From Mycteria americana (taxonomy: Eukaryota > Chordata > Aves > Ciconiiformes > Ciconiidae), in the NCBI RefSeq assembly GCF_035582795.1, contig NC_134370.1, forward strand, positions 47,417,501 to 47,481,500: a stretch of DNA of 64,000 bases, in the 5' to 3' direction. Made by a program: the position numbers and the translations under genes. Below, one piece after another: positions 45,701 through 60,700 of the stretch (position 1 is its first letter; every line of letters begins with the position of its first letter). The notes under the pieces were generated by a model that searched no databases, was not told where the DNA came from, and saw only the letters and a list, made by a program, of their open reading frames with translations.

Positions 45701-48700
45701 TCAACCTACTCAAAGAAACCTTGGAAAAACCAAAGCCATGGATCAACCTCTCCCATCAGTCTTCCTCCATTTTCCTGATCTCTCAAAAAATTTACGTGCC
45801 TGGAGGTCAAATGGGCTAAGCCAAATGAATTTGTCATGGTCACAAGACCCACAGGCATCCTATGGGTTGAAGCTGTAGGGCACGTTTGCCATACCTGACT
45901 CTCTCTACCTTCCTTCTTACTGTGACACTTAAATATGGTTTGACCTTATGGGATGACCATAGGACCTTATGGGATAAGATGTGTAATGCAAAGCTCCCAT
46001 GCACAAAACTAAGAGTACCATGAGGACTGGAAGGACTGCTGGATGGACTTAATAGTTGACTTCAGAAACCCTTAGGATCTGTCCCAGAAGCTCTTCTAAT
46101 GTGAAAAAAACCAAATTATTTGAGAGTGGGGGTGCAGGAAACAGCAGCAAACATCTTTCAGAGCCCTAAAACTTATCACTGTGATACAAGTACAAGAAAC
46201 AAGGGCAAAGAGAGCGTGCTTACATTTACAAACAGAAGCCCTGTCCATTATCCAGATCAAAGAGGAACAATATTCACAGTAGGTGGGGATACTGTACTGG
46301 GTTGCCTTAAAAATGTGACCGTTGTGCTCTTCCACCTGCAACAAAAAAGATTGGACAGTGAGAAAAAGGAGAAGTTTGCTGCAAAATGGGGAAATGAACA
46401 CAGTCAGCTGTCCAACTTTTAGCTGTTATTTGCTATTTTTGTTTCCTTTCCAGCCCAATAACCCTGTAGGCAGCCCAAACAGACATCCACCTGGTATGGG
46501 AACCAAACTGTCATGCAAGCAGGTTAGAAACTGCATTTGACTGAAGTTGGCTGGTCAACCTCTCCACATTAAGAAGGTGGTCTATGCATCCATGGCCCCT
46601 TTTTGCTCTGCATCTGCATCCTTCCTAGTACTATCATATCCTTTAGGAAAAAAGGAGATGTAATCTCCTATATCCCCGATATTAGAGATGTAAAACACAC
46701 ACTATAAGTTTATGCAGAAACCTAGAACAACACTTTCTGTTTCTCTCAGTTCTTCTATAATAACTCCTGACATTACATGTACTGTCTTGACTGATGTGGG
46801 ATGTGTTTTCAGAGGACAACCTACAGCGATCCTTGATCAAGAAAACCAAATCCACCTCGTCCATCTTTCTAGCATGTCCTTTAACAGCTGCACGTTCATT
46901 ATGGTGCGATGTTCAGATCTCAGCATAAGACACATCATGAGCTGGTCATTAATTTTTTGTTAAAAATTAGCAGGTCATTATTTTGTTAAAAATTTTTTGT
47001 TAAAAATTAGCAGGTCATTAATGTTCATGAGCATGAACATTAATTTTTTAATGTGCAGGCACAGAGTGCTCAACTCACCACATCTGCTTCCTTTTTTCTT
47101 CTCTTTTTTCGTTCTGTTTTTGGAACCTGGTAATAGAAAGAGATTTAAGTGTATTTATGGGCAATTTCCCCAGATAAAGCGTACAGAGGGCTTATATCTA
47201 GCTTTGCCCACCACTTTCCAGCTCCTGCCAGTGCACCTGCAGCCCCAGGGGAGTCACTTTAGAAAACCCTCCTATGAATCACCCCGTTTTCAGAAATCTC
47301 CTGGACAACTGTCCCCATCTTCATCTCAGAGTTGGGATTAGCTGCTCTGCCTCCAAGTCCAGCATTAGTGATCTAAAGCTCTCCCATCTCATGCAAGCCA
47401 CCCAAGGAGGACGTGGCACAGCACTGCAGCCGGCACAGCACTCCAGGCAGGTTTTCTTCTGAGCCGGCTCAGCCTGCTCAGAAGAAAACCTGCCTGGAGA
47501 GGCCTTGGAGCAGAAGAGCCAGAAGATGGATTATTTGTACAATAAACAGCATCTCCCAAGCCCAGCATGAGACCCCGTGGTTGTCCTTGCAGACAATAAG
47601 GAGCACAAAGTGAGGAGCCCAGGTTTGTGAATGGCACACTGCAAGCTCTGACTGCTTTAAAAACTGTAGCTAGACCCCAAGGACAGCCACTGCCCATGTC
47701 CTCTTTTCCTGCAACCCAACCCATGGTCAAACATGTGGTCACCTGGCAAGATGCCAAGAGACGAAGAAAGCATCTGTCTCCTTCACTTTCCCTCAAAGAC
47801 TGAAAAAAAAAAAACAAACCCAAAACTAAAAAGGAAGCACCAGGAGCTGCCTTTCCAACCATCCATAGATGGTTGCAGCTTTGCCATGGAGACAACATCT
47901 ACATGTTGGCATTGGCCAAGACGCAGCTCAGCCCAGTTGTGAACTGGGGTTTGCTGAGCCCAGTGAAACACAACCAATGAATCATGCCTTATGTGCCAGC
48001 TTATGCTGTCCATCTCAGCTTAAAGCAGAGAAGACAATAGAGATTCCCATGTGTCTACAGAGAGCACAACCCCGCAGAAAGACAGTTCCCAAATCTTCAA
48101 GGGGCTTAAGAAAAGTGCCGACTACCTTCACTGCAGTGTAGTCCAGGGGTTTGTACTCTATCATATATTCATCCAGGAAGACTTTGAAGGTATTGACCCA
48201 GACTTTAACTGGAGACTCACTCCAGTCCCTCTGCTCAAGCCTCATGGTCTTCTCTAGAATCTGCTCGAACAAGGCATACAGGTCCTTATAGCGGATGCTT
48301 TTCCCATCATCCATCTTTTAAGGAAACAGAAACAAAAAGAAAAGGAATTTTTATACACCCCAGATTGCCTATTCTGCTCCAGACAATTATTTCAGCCTGA
48401 CCAGCTTCCAAACACTTGGGGAAAGTCCAAGTATGATTAGAAGAAGGAAAAAAGGATCATCTAATAGAGAGTTGTTTCATGAAGCACATGAAGCACATGA
48501 AGCAGGGTGGCTTCTCAGTGCACAGAGCAGGAGGACATTAAAAGCCAGCTCAAGTCTTAGAGGGAACCTTCTGTACAATCTGGGCAATAAAATAGCTTTT
48601 TTTGATCACTGTGATCACTAAGCTGTAGTGATCATTGCTCAGATTTAGAAGTAGCAGAAGAGCAGAACTCCACATTGCTCACATGTCCACCACTCACAAA

Positions 48701-51700
48701 TTTAACTCCAGGCACTTTGGGTGGCAAATAGGAGTTTATTGACTTACTGTCATCTCCCATTTGACTGGGAGCAAGCTGTAACGAGGAGACCAGAAATCTC
48801 CACTCAAGGAGGAAGAGTTTAGTCCAAATTTACAGCTCATGGGACTGAATACAAAGGAAGAGCATCCATCCTTTGGGATGAGCAGACCAGGAATGGAAGG
48901 CTCAGCAACGTCTCCACCACCAGGAGGACCCAGAGCATCTTGTTTCTCCTGGAGGTGGAAGTTCTCACCCGTCATCCGGTCACTTACTGCCAAAGCTGAG
49001 GAGTAAAAGCTGAAGATGTTTTGTCGGAATTCCTTCAGTGCTTTCTTGAACACGACATCCACCAGCGTGTCCTTCTTGCTGTCCTCGTTATCCAGTTCAT
49101 TCATCTGGGAAACCAAGGGGTTTATGCACCCACGCCACTTTTGCTGCGGCAGAGCACCACATGAGATGAAGCAGCACTAATGAGCAGCTGCTCCACCACT
49201 AGCACATGATGTTAATAATGATTACAAAGTGGTTTCTCCTGCATGCAAACTAGAAACACAAGCACTTCCCTGCAGCGTTCAACTCCTGCCTTCCTAGGTC
49301 ACCTATTTCTGATGCCACCAGGGGCAACTCAAAGCAATAGAAGCACCGACGCTGCTGTGCCCATGTAGAATGACTGCATGGTGCATGCACAGTGTGCCCA
49401 TCTTTTCTCCCAAGCCTGCCCTGGTGCATGCTGTGCACCCTTAGACGAATTATTAGTATTGCTACTGCTGCCCCCAGGATAATTTTGGCTTTGTGGCCTC
49501 TGCCTGCTCTTTGACCTCTCTGATGATTTATCTGGAGCAGCGAGGACAGGAGTTACCTTTTTCAGGAGAAACTCATCCATGCTCTTCAAGTCGCTAGCAC
49601 TGGTTATGATTTGCAGCAAGTCATTCTGCCACTGCACAGGCTCCAGAGCCACATTGCTGATCTTGACGCTGCGCTTGCGTTTCACTTTGGGAGAGGGCTC
49701 CTTGTTCTCCTTAAACTCCCGACGGTAGATACCAGACAGCTCAGGACTCCGTGGAGGGGTCAGGTGGTGAGGACCCAAGTCTACAAGCAATAATTAAAAA
49801 GGGATAAAGAGATCGAAGAGCAAGTTAGTTAACAAATGCTATTTCCCAAGTTCCACCTATGGCCTGGAAGAGAAGCAGGGTTATTTCTTGGGTAGTAATA
49901 AAAATCTATGGCTCTTGATGAAGTCTTAACAAGTAAAAAATACCAGGCGTAATCTCCCAGATCTGCAGCACAGCAGGGTAACACAAAGTTCTGCCACTAA
50001 AATAGGGAGATGGGCATCAGAGTAAACCTGTGGAGGAGAAAAGCAGTGTGGTACTCATAGGAAAACTAAATGTCATTTCCCCTTTGGTTATTTCCTCTGT
50101 CAAGAGGGGAAACATCTGTCCATGTCCAGACAGCTGCCAGAAGGATTAGCAACATGGAATTCCTCAAGACCCATTTTGGATCCCATCCTCTAACCTACCT
50201 GCCATTGTTTTGAGTTGACGCCATCCATGAATTCAAGGGACATGAACCAGCACGGACATTCAATTTGTGCAGCTTCCCAACCCGTTTTCCCATAGCAGCC
50301 TCAGCTAGACCACACCATCGTATATGATACTCCCATTTACAGATACCCTAACCCTACAGATAAACCAACCTTCCTCGGTTCTATATCTCTACCCAAGCCC
50401 CTATATATTGGGCTACGCTTGGTTGTAGCGTAAAGCCACATTTAAACTAGCTTTTCCCTCTGCCATGACAGTCAATGCAATTTCTCTGCTCCTTACAATA
50501 CCAGCAGCATGCTACCCCACCACTTACCTTCGCCAAGCTGCAAGCCAGAAATCATCTCCCTGCCGGGGGCTTCTTGCTCTGTGTACAGCTCCAGTAGCTC
50601 AGACTGGGTAGCAAGCTTCTCCCGTGGGGTCTTCTTCTCCCCCTGCTTTCCCTTCACCCAGAACCTCATCTTAGCTCGCGGAGGCCTGGAAATAATTAGT
50701 GGGAAGAGGAACTGCCTTAACTAGGAAAATGTCCTTCTATCCAAAACTACCCCAAATCTCCCAGACCTTCATGGTGTTTGAGGAGGAGTTAAATCCACAC
50801 AACTTCTATCAGGGAAACCAGGCTACGCATCCTCAGGAAAGGCAAAAAACTCAAGTTTCACACATGCAATTGGGTGGTTTGGGATGGAACATCTGGCACA
50901 TGGCATCAAAACTTTATCGTGATGTAAGCAGGACTCCTCTTCTAATTGGGTGTGTCCACAGTCACATAGGAAAGATAGGACGAGTAACTCGCATGCTGGT
51001 TTTGGCTGGTGGAGCTCCAAAGGAGCCAGGGTGGTTCAGCAAGGTGATGGAAACCAAGAAGGACACGGGAGGGACTCGTCTCCCATCTCTAGCTGCATTT
51101 CCTACCTCCTGTCCAGAGCCAGGCTCTTCTGCACAGCTGCCAGCTTCCCGATCTCCCCCTGAGACATGGTTTTGTGTAGTTTCGTTTGGCCTTCCCCAGT
51201 GGTGAATCGCTGCATCGTCTGTAACGATTCCAAGCACAAAGCATTTAAAAATGAGACAGCTCTTGGGATGCCAGCTGATTATTTTCTTCCTAGCAAAAAT
51301 TAGATATTTCATCTGTTATGCCTTTATTTCTATGTGCCTACAGGTGAAAACCTACAGTCCTGTTGAGCTAGTTACAACTAAAGAAATATTTTAACAACTC
51401 CTAAAAGAGAAAGGCATTTCCCTTGCTCTGACTCTACATCGACGTCCAACCTTCTTTCTCCTTGAGCAACCAATGATGAAAATCAGTGTGCACCAAGCCA
51501 CGGGTCCTCATCACCCAGCTTGCACAACTGCTCCACCACCTTGGTCTGGGCAGCCCAGCTCTCCATCCCAGAACAGCCACGTTAGCCACGATCGTTAACC
51601 ATGACAAAGTAATTTCTAGTGTTCCTAGCACCAAAGAAACCCTTGACCACATAGATATGTCCCATCAGAGCCTCCTCCTCCAGCTCTTGTTGAGGACTTT

Positions 51701-54700
51701 GCAGAAAAGAAGTCCAAAGTCTTTGTGCCAAGGACAGGTTAAAATTAAACCTTTAGAAATAAGAGATTTTGCAACTTTAATACAAAGGATTTCCACTTTC
51801 ACCGCCATTTAAAATGTCCTGGGATCACTTTTAAGGATGAAATGAATTTGCAATAATTCAACCTAACAGGATTCCATTAAATAGCCCAGAAATAGTCTTG
51901 CCATATTTAAAAAAAAAAAAAAAAAAAGGCCATTTTTGTTCTTTTTTTCCAGTTGCAGCTGTTATTTTGGAGTTTGACTCCTGGAGGAGACAGTTTCGGC
52001 ATGAGGAAAGCAGGGAATCAGGTTGTATGTAAGGATTCGGAAGATGATGGTCAAATATCTCCTGTAGCTTTCCCACCACCTAAATGTCTCAACTGAACAC
52101 ACTGTGTTTTTAAGCATTTCCTTTTCTTCTATTAAAAACATTTCAAATAAAATTATATAAAATATGGGCTGCAGGGGAGTCACATTTACCATATTTACTC
52201 TCTTTGAGTGTCTTATTTTTCACCCCTGGACTAACCTTCCTATCAGCCACGAGATGGCAGCACATAAGGCAAAATTGCCACTGGGAAAGAAAGAAACTGC
52301 CTAAACCATCAAAGGGTTTCTTGCTCCTGTCGCTGTTACATTTAGGTGACGATCACACATAAATTGTGGATGGGTACTGGGAAAAAAACCCCTCAAAACC
52401 CATAAAAGTGATTTCCATCCAGCCCAAACTTACTACTTGCTTTTAAAAATGACCTATTAAAATATCTGCCCCCATGATATAGTTTTGTTCTTGAGTAATT
52501 TCAACTTTTTAATCACTTTCAGTGCTTTGTTTTTTTTAAAAAAAGTGTATTCTGTGGGGGAATTTACTCCCTTTTTTTCTATTTCAAAGCCATTTAAAGC
52601 ACATTGGTATGTGCTGACCGTGGCAGCCAGGCTAAGGGGATCGCTGGGGCAATGCAGAGGTTGGTTTATAGGACACCACAGACACTTTCTTTTTTAAATA
52701 TTTATCATACCTACTCCACAAGCAGACCTGGCACACAGATTTTGGAGTAGAGCAAAGCAAGTGAAACCCCTAGCTCATGCAGAAGACTTTGAGTCAAAAA
52801 CACCTGCAACACACTTTTTAGACAAAACTGGAAGGATTTTCTACCAGTACTACCACGATCTCTCTCTCCTGTGCCCCAGTTCTTGACCTACTATTGTTCA
52901 GCGTTTCCTCTGCTACCACAGCAACCTCTCCAGCTTTTGAAAGTAAGGACTAAAAGGCATTTTTGGCACAAGATCGTTCTGTTTGAGGGACTCCTCCAAG
53001 AAGCTGTGATGGGCAAGGTCCTCGTCTGGATGGGAAACCTTCTCAGATGCCAAAACAAGCCTCTGCACCAGAAAATCCCCAGCCAGGGAACACCATAAAG
53101 CACCATGTGCAGGCAAACGGCAATAGCCAGGGGGTCTGGAGTTGTCCCCTGGATGAAGAGGGGACCAAATATTTTTCCTCTGAAAGAGCAACCTGTATTT
53201 TGCCCACTGGCACTAGGAAGACATAACTGTGGACAAGCGAGATGACTTGTCCCAGCAGGCAGCAGTGCTACATGCTGCATTGAAGAGCCTCCTAAAGTGC
53301 AATGCTCCCTCTGAATGGCTTAGGACAAGAGATCTTCTTTCATTGCTGGCTCTTCAGGCATGCTTGGGATCAGCTGGTGACAGATACTTGGACTGATGTT
53401 TGTCAATTTGTAGCTTTAGCATGGAGGTTGGAGCTAAATCGCTGCTTCGTTATTCAAGAGTCTCTCTCTAAGAGCCTCTGCTGAAGGAGAATGTAGTCAG
53501 AAGTTACTTCTGGTGTGGTTTCTCTAACCAAGGCTTTCTATTTATCTGCTGCAGGAAAGCTTTCCAGGCTTAGGTGCAAAACAGAAGTGGTATTCATATG
53601 TGTTGACCACAGCCAGGAGCTATTCCTCCCGCTCATACTTGTCTCACTGCAAGGCAGGTTAATCCTCAGCTAATCACTACCCAAAAAGTTCAAGCAACCT
53701 TTGAAGGCTTGGTCTTGTCAGGAAGCCTTTTAGTCTTAAAGGCTCTTTGGAGTCAACTGTACCTTCAGCAGCCACCTTATATACTGGCGCACCTTGGGTT
53801 TCAGCTCTGGCTGAAGATGCTCTCGGTCTTTGCTGCTCTGGGATACCCCAGACTTAGGCCAGGAGCATGGGTGGACCTCTACTTACCACTGGTGATACAC
53901 AATCATTGACTTGATGGTCAATAAACCAATAGGCATAATGGGCAGGTTCACGCCAGTGCAGCTGGTGAGCCATCACATGCTCAACTTCACAAGGTCGCAC
54001 ATGATCTCTCTTTTGTCTATCCAGCAGCCCTTGGCTGCTGAGCAGAACACTAAAAGAGGGTTTTTTTGAGAGTCATAGCTGGGGGCTGGAGCTGTATGAA
54101 TAAGCTATTCACTAGCACAGAAACCAGTGCACACATGGCATCTGCCTGACTCGACTTCACGTGAACATCACAAGACACAACAAATATGCCTACATAGGCA
54201 TCCACCTACTTGAGCTTGTACCCAAACCAACATGCACCAGGATTGCTCTATCATAGGCTGCTTCATTTGCAACACCCAACTGGGCTCTGCTAATAAATAT
54301 GAATAAGCAGCCCTAAATTTTGCTACTTGTGGCAATCATGACCCAGAGAAGCCACAAACCAAAGGGCTGGTCCCAAACCTGCAATACAGAATACAGATGG
54401 AAACACTGTACACGTTGTCAGGACATACATATGTAGGGTATTGCTGAGCACATGACTTCATGGGTAGTATTTGCTAGAAAGCAGAACTCAACCGCACAAG
54501 GGATGAAAGAGCTGACCACCAGTTAGAGCTAGTGATGGAGAGCAGAGGAGAAGAGGGATATAGGAGAGATGAGAGAGAGTTGGCACCTACTACTACTTGC
54601 ATGCGGTGAGAGCTGTTAAACCAGGTGAGCAGAGTCCCAAGGAGCATTTCTAAAGAGTGGGATGAGCCAGGTCCCTTCCCAAGGATGGAGTTCGCCAATC

Positions 54701-57700
54701 ACCTTTCGCATCCCAGCAGGAAAGATATCTACGGCTAAAAAACCCCTAATGCTTTGTAAGAGAGTAGCCTCCAGGAACACAGCACGGAACTCTGGGTATG
54801 GTGCGGCCCCTTGCCCAGGGCTTGCACCAGGCTATGTAAAATACTACATTTTACTACATAAAATTCTCCCTTTCCTGATTTACAAGCAGGGAGATGCACT
54901 AAGACGCAGCCAAGTGAGCTCAGTTCATAGAGCCGTGTCTTTCAATCAGGTTTTGAGTATTCCTGGCTCAAAACCAGTAGAAATTTATCAAGAGCAACCT
55001 TAAAAATTCACAGAATTTGTAAATCTCTGCCCCCTTCCCATGAGGAAATTATCCTGGGAAAAATATATCCTTTATAATAAAAGCTGCTGATAGAAAAGTC
55101 AGGAAAAGCCCTCCTTGGCTATCTGCCTTTCTTGGAAAAGCAGATTCTAGGATCGCACGAGAGGTTTACTGGACCCACAGAAATGTCATAGCACAAAATA
55201 AATAGCTGACTTTGGTTTTCATGCTTTTGTTCAGTTTTATACTCAGCTCCACATCCAGCATTGTAGCTGGAGCAGACAAGCAAGGCAGCTCTATGCAACA
55301 CTCCACCTGAGCTTTTATGGCAGGAGATGATTCCTGGTGTTTATCCACACTTCTGTGGGAACATCTCCGCTACCTCAGGAAAAAAATATGAGTGGGTTGG
55401 AAGCCATTGGCCTTTTCCACCCCTGAAACCTCTTGCTTTGTGATTTTCTGAAAGCAGCTTATCCAGGCGGGAGATTAAGCCTGAGATGCAAGTGCTCTGC
55501 AGCACAGGCTCACATAGCACAGAGCTGTAGCCTGTGGACCTGCCAAGGGACACCAGTTACTGTGCTTAAAAAAGCCACTATTTGGTTTTTTTTTTCTTTA
55601 AAACCCACTATTTCACTCTCACTATATTTTTATTGCCCAATTTACATGTTTTTGCTTTCTCTAAGACGCCATCTGCCAGCATTGCTCCAATAATTGAGGA
55701 CTGAATAATCATCGGATACTGTGGCTAAGAATACAACAGCAAAAGTAATAGGAGGTGCAAGATTTACATAATTTTCTTTGTTGTCTGTTGCTTTTTGGAC
55801 AATGTTTGCTTTGACCTTTTCTATGGATTTGTGTAGATCATTTTTAGAGCAAGAAGATCATAAGGGGACTTTGCTATTGAGGTTAAAAACCAAAAAAATA
55901 GGCAGCTGTGCAATACAAGTTGCAATGCTACAGTAAAGCTATGGAAACCATAGCTGATATTGAATCAAGCCAGAAAACATCCCCGTGGCCAAGAAATACA
56001 AATGATTTCCCCATTTCGCATCCATTTCTACTGTGTTCACTGAGTTTACCCATCTACAGCATCCTTGGAAGTGGGAGAAGCAGCAGTGGAGGGATCAGTG
56101 CAGCTAAGGTTAGCAAAGAAAGGTTCCCACAGCTCCGCTTGCTCCCTTTTTTCATTTCTCCCACCATGCTGGAAAAATTACCATTTCGGAGTCACTGTAA
56201 CAGGCCTGCCCCAGCCGGGCTGCAGGCACTGCCTCAGGATGAGGAAGTTGGTCAGAGGACAGAAGGAACTCAAAATTGCCATTGTAATCATCTTCCTCCG
56301 TATCCCCCTCCCCATCAGCAAAAGTACCTCTAGTCAAGAAATCGGAGCGCGTCCGCGCCATGCGGGCTTTCTTTTTATGGGTCGGTCTGGGAACCTGCTT
56401 GACCAAATGATAAAACAACAACAACAAAAAAAGGTTTTTAAAATAAAAAGGAGATTCTACCGATGTTTGGCGTCACAGCATAGCTCAAGTACGGCCTTAA
56501 GACATCTCTGAGTGATATTGCACCCCATGGAGGAGACACAATATTATATCTAGTGCAAAAAAAGAGGACCAGGAAAAACAAAAACCAAGACAGCACAGTG
56601 AAAATGGACAATCATGGATGTTACTCAAATGTACATTAAACCAAACCAAGACAAGACTGCGTTGGACAGCGTTTGCCATCAGGATCGCGAGATCCTTTTT
56701 ATCCAGAGCTGCTACGAATTAATGTTATGGGTGCTTTTTATTTTTAAGAGAAGGTGTGAAGGTTGCCGTACCATGATATCCCCCCTTCCCTACGTCTAGC
56801 AGCCCTTGTACTTTATAGTTTACTACTTTGAAACTTTTGAGGGAAAACTGGCAGAGTAAGTCCCCCCCTGCCCCTCGCCCCGTTCGATTAAAAGAGAAAA
56901 TAAGCAAGCCAAAACTTACCTCTCCTCTGCCAGACCCCGGCATCTTAAATGGTTTCCTAACTAGTTCAACCTTGGAAAGGCATTGATGACTTGCTTCCCT
57001 GCTGAAACACAACAGAACAGAGATGTTTCATCTTCTCCTAAAAGCCTTCCCACCATGCCAGCCTGGCTTGCAGGAGCATACAAGTGCGCAGCCCAAGCAA
57101 TCAAGAACAAATTTCAAGTTTGAGGTCATGGGGTTTTGGAATTGCTTTGAATTCCTCAGGATTTGAGTCAATACCAAAGGACAAGAAGATGTGAAGTTCT
57201 GCCTGCCAACTCTACCCATCACAGTACCTTTTCACTTCTAGATTCTCAAATGTGATTGTTCTGTTGCAGAATAAAAAGTAAAATACAGGAGTTTTTAATA
57301 TTTTTTTTCGCTGTTGCTTGTTCTGTGCATGAACCAGGAAACGAAATGGAAATAAATTTTTTGGGGGGAGACTATTCTCAAATACCCACTTCCAAACCAG
57401 TTCTCCAGGACCTCCTGCAGATTTTCATAGACCTTCTGAACTGGTTCAGAAGGAGAGCATCCTCACTTTGCATCTAACACAGCATTAAAAAATACGCCTA
57501 TTTAAAGTTGCTTTTTGCTCAGCTCACTCTTTCTACCATCACTTCTGACTAAAACCCTCACCATGCCCATGCACAAGGGATGCTGCTGGCTCTACTGGGG
57601 GGCAAAGGGCTATTTTTTAATTGACTGGTCCTTTTCCCCATCACATGTGTCTTGACTTAGTTAAAGAACCTGCATAAATTAAATGGGAATTTCCTCCCAT

Positions 57701-60700
57701 CGCAACAGCATGTAACTCACAAGACTGCTACACTTGGAGGTACCTTATCAACAGCAAACATTCACTGGTAGCTTTTGCCTTGGAAAGGGCGCAGCAGGAT
57801 TTGGGGGGGGTTATGCCCTTTTCGAGCTAAATGGCCAAAACCTCTCCAAAATTAGGCAAGGCAGCTTAAGCAACATGATAGAGTGGGAGCAAATGTTGTC
57901 CCAAGATCTTGCTGCGGTCTCTAGACCCTGTGCTGGAACAGCCCATCATTTAAGCAATGCGACGGAGCTGAATGACTGCTAAGGCCATTACACATGTAAT
58001 TATATATGTAAGCAATACAATGTCAAAAGTGCATTCATATCCCAAACTCCCTTCAGATAGTTGCTGTTTTTTAACCTGCAATGGTAAGATTGTCCAAATG
58101 GCTTTGCTGGCTATGTTAATTCTACAGTGAGCAAGAAAAATCCTGAAATTTTCTGCCTTATCTACTCATTTCTACTCTGATCACCTGAAAATCCCAAGAA
58201 TTTTTTCTTCATCTTTTAACTTGAGAAATAAACTCCTATCACCATCCATCTAGGGTAAATGAAAACAGTATCAACTCTCTATTAATTCACTTCACCTGCT
58301 AATGCCTATGATTATCTCCCCTGGCTTACATACTGCCCATCACATAAGAGACTGAGAAATCATACTTCCAGCTATTTTTCCTTTTCCTCTGATCTCTGCC
58401 CACTTGTTGCTAGAAGATCAAGAAACCCACCTTCATTTTGCTAGGTGTTTTGTACAGTCTCCAGAAACAATGTTCTGGACCGTTTGTATAAAATGGTCTC
58501 TAGCAGAACAAAAAGCCTACGGAGAAAGCCCACGGAGAAAGCACATTGTCTTTTTACTCACTGGAGGCCGAAGGGATTGTCCTTCGGTGTGAAGAACATA
58601 GCACTTGCCCTTGTCTCCTCGGTGGCCTGGTTGGGCATTCGGGGCTGCCGGAGGCGCTCCATCCTTGAGAAGTGGCTGCCCGGGAGGTCCCTGGGGTCCA
58701 GAGCTAGTCTGGAATGGCACCAGGGTTCGAGCACCGATCCTGATTGACCTTCTCTTTGCTCCATGAACATGCTGACAGGTCTGTCTTTGGGAGCACTGTG
58801 GGCTGGAGAGCTTCCCCTGGTCCCAATGGTGAGACCTTTAATGTCCACCAATGAGGCTGGAGTCAAACCTGTGGTGGGGCAGTGCTCCCCTCTGCTCTGG
58901 GGATGCAGGATGAGGACCGACTGAGGCCGGCTGTCTGTTTTTTTGGTTGGTTTGAGGGAGGGGTCCTTCATTCTGCTCTGCTCAGCCCTCTGCAAAGCCT
59001 CCACCCTCCCTTGCTGCTCAAAGGCTTTGCGTTGTCTCTCCAGAATTTCCTTCTGCTGACGGATCTGCTCCATCATCTCCCTCTCATTTTGCAGCTGAAG
59101 CTGCTTTTGCCGTTCCTCCTTCTCCACATTGAGCTTTTCCAGTCTCTTGATAACAGAGTCTGGAGAATGGGCCTGTGTCACAGTTGCTGTCCCACGTTCC
59201 TCTCTCTTGGTAGAGGACTTCTCTTCCTCTCCTCCCAAGGCTCTGCCCTGCCCTGGCTCAGAGTCCTTCCTGACCTCAGAGAACATAACTGTGCTCTCCT
59301 CCCTTTCCATTGCTTTGTTCCTCAGGTTATTCTCCACCAGCTTCACCTTCACATTGTCTTGTGGTGGAACATAGAAAGTAGGTAGGTTGCTGGAAAGGAA
59401 GGTTTCTCTCGGATGAGCCTTGTATATAACATTCTGGGGGTCACAGACCACGTGCTCCTTTGCGGTGAGGTTATCAGGTAGCTCCAAGTCGGAAGGCATC
59501 CTTCTGCAACCAGGCAAGTTGCTGTTCACATCTGCTGCACAGAAAGACTTCTCCTGCAGATGAGTCTGGGGGCTGCTAGGCAAAGAGTCAGTGGAAAATG
59601 ACTGTGCATCTTGCTCATCTAAAACTAAGGAAATGCGCTTATTGCTTGGGGTATCTTCACAGCTTAACATCTCGAAGCTCCCTTGAGAGCTTTCGCTCTC
59701 CGGGGTTCCCTGAGGGGAATGAAGTGCCTCAGATACAAGCTCAGTGGACCACCGCCGCTCTTCTGAAGGTGACAGCCCACCAGTGGACCGGACCTTAAGC
59801 AGCTCCAAGCTAAATTTTGCCTGTTCCAGTTCACGCATCCTCCGGCTTTCTCTTTTTGCCCGAACCACTTTTTTCTGGTTGAGATCCTCCAGCGACTTGG
59901 GTCTCTCTCTAACAACAACCTCCTCTTCAGTGTCCATCCCGCTCTGGCTACTGGCTCTCTCATGCCTTTTGTACAATAAATTCACAGAAGTATCCAGTGG
60001 GTCCACATGATTCACCCGATTATTCTCCATCAGTGACATATGTTCCTCTATAGCTCTCACTCGCTCTTCAAATGAGCCGTCCTCCCACTTAGATGGGTCG
60101 GAGCCCTTAATTTCCAAAGCATCATCTGCCTCCAGTCCATCCTCTTCTCTAACTGACAGGCCGTTCACCAGCTGCATCTCTTTTAATCGCTGCTCTTTCA
60201 AAGCTCTAAACCTGCAAGAAAGCAGAAAAACAGTACAGCGTACCCCCGTGCCTACTCATGTCCCTTCAAGGCACTGCACCGGTGGCATCTCACCACCACC
60301 ACCATCGTCACCTCACCACCATCACCATCTCAAGCAACCCTCCTTGCACGTCCGGTGCAAGACGATGCAAGCATGCGTTCAGTTTTCAATCTTCTCCTCT
60401 TATGCCATGTCTCTTACTCCAGGATTGCCCCAATGCACCTGAAAGCTACTCTTGTGCTGATGGCAGCAGCTCCAGCCTCCGTCCCTGGTCTAGCTCGTTT
60501 GCAAGCTGATGGAGCCAGAAGAGCTAAACTCATCGCATACCCTTGGCTTCTCCATCTTCATCATCCTGCCTGGGCTGCCTCTGTTACAGCTAGCAGGGAC
60601 TTGTGCCCTGTACCAAGAGCTCTTTGCAGCTCCCAAATCTTCCACCCTATGGCAAGGTGCTCCACACCTTGCAGGCAGCACCTCTGGAGAATGAACCAAG

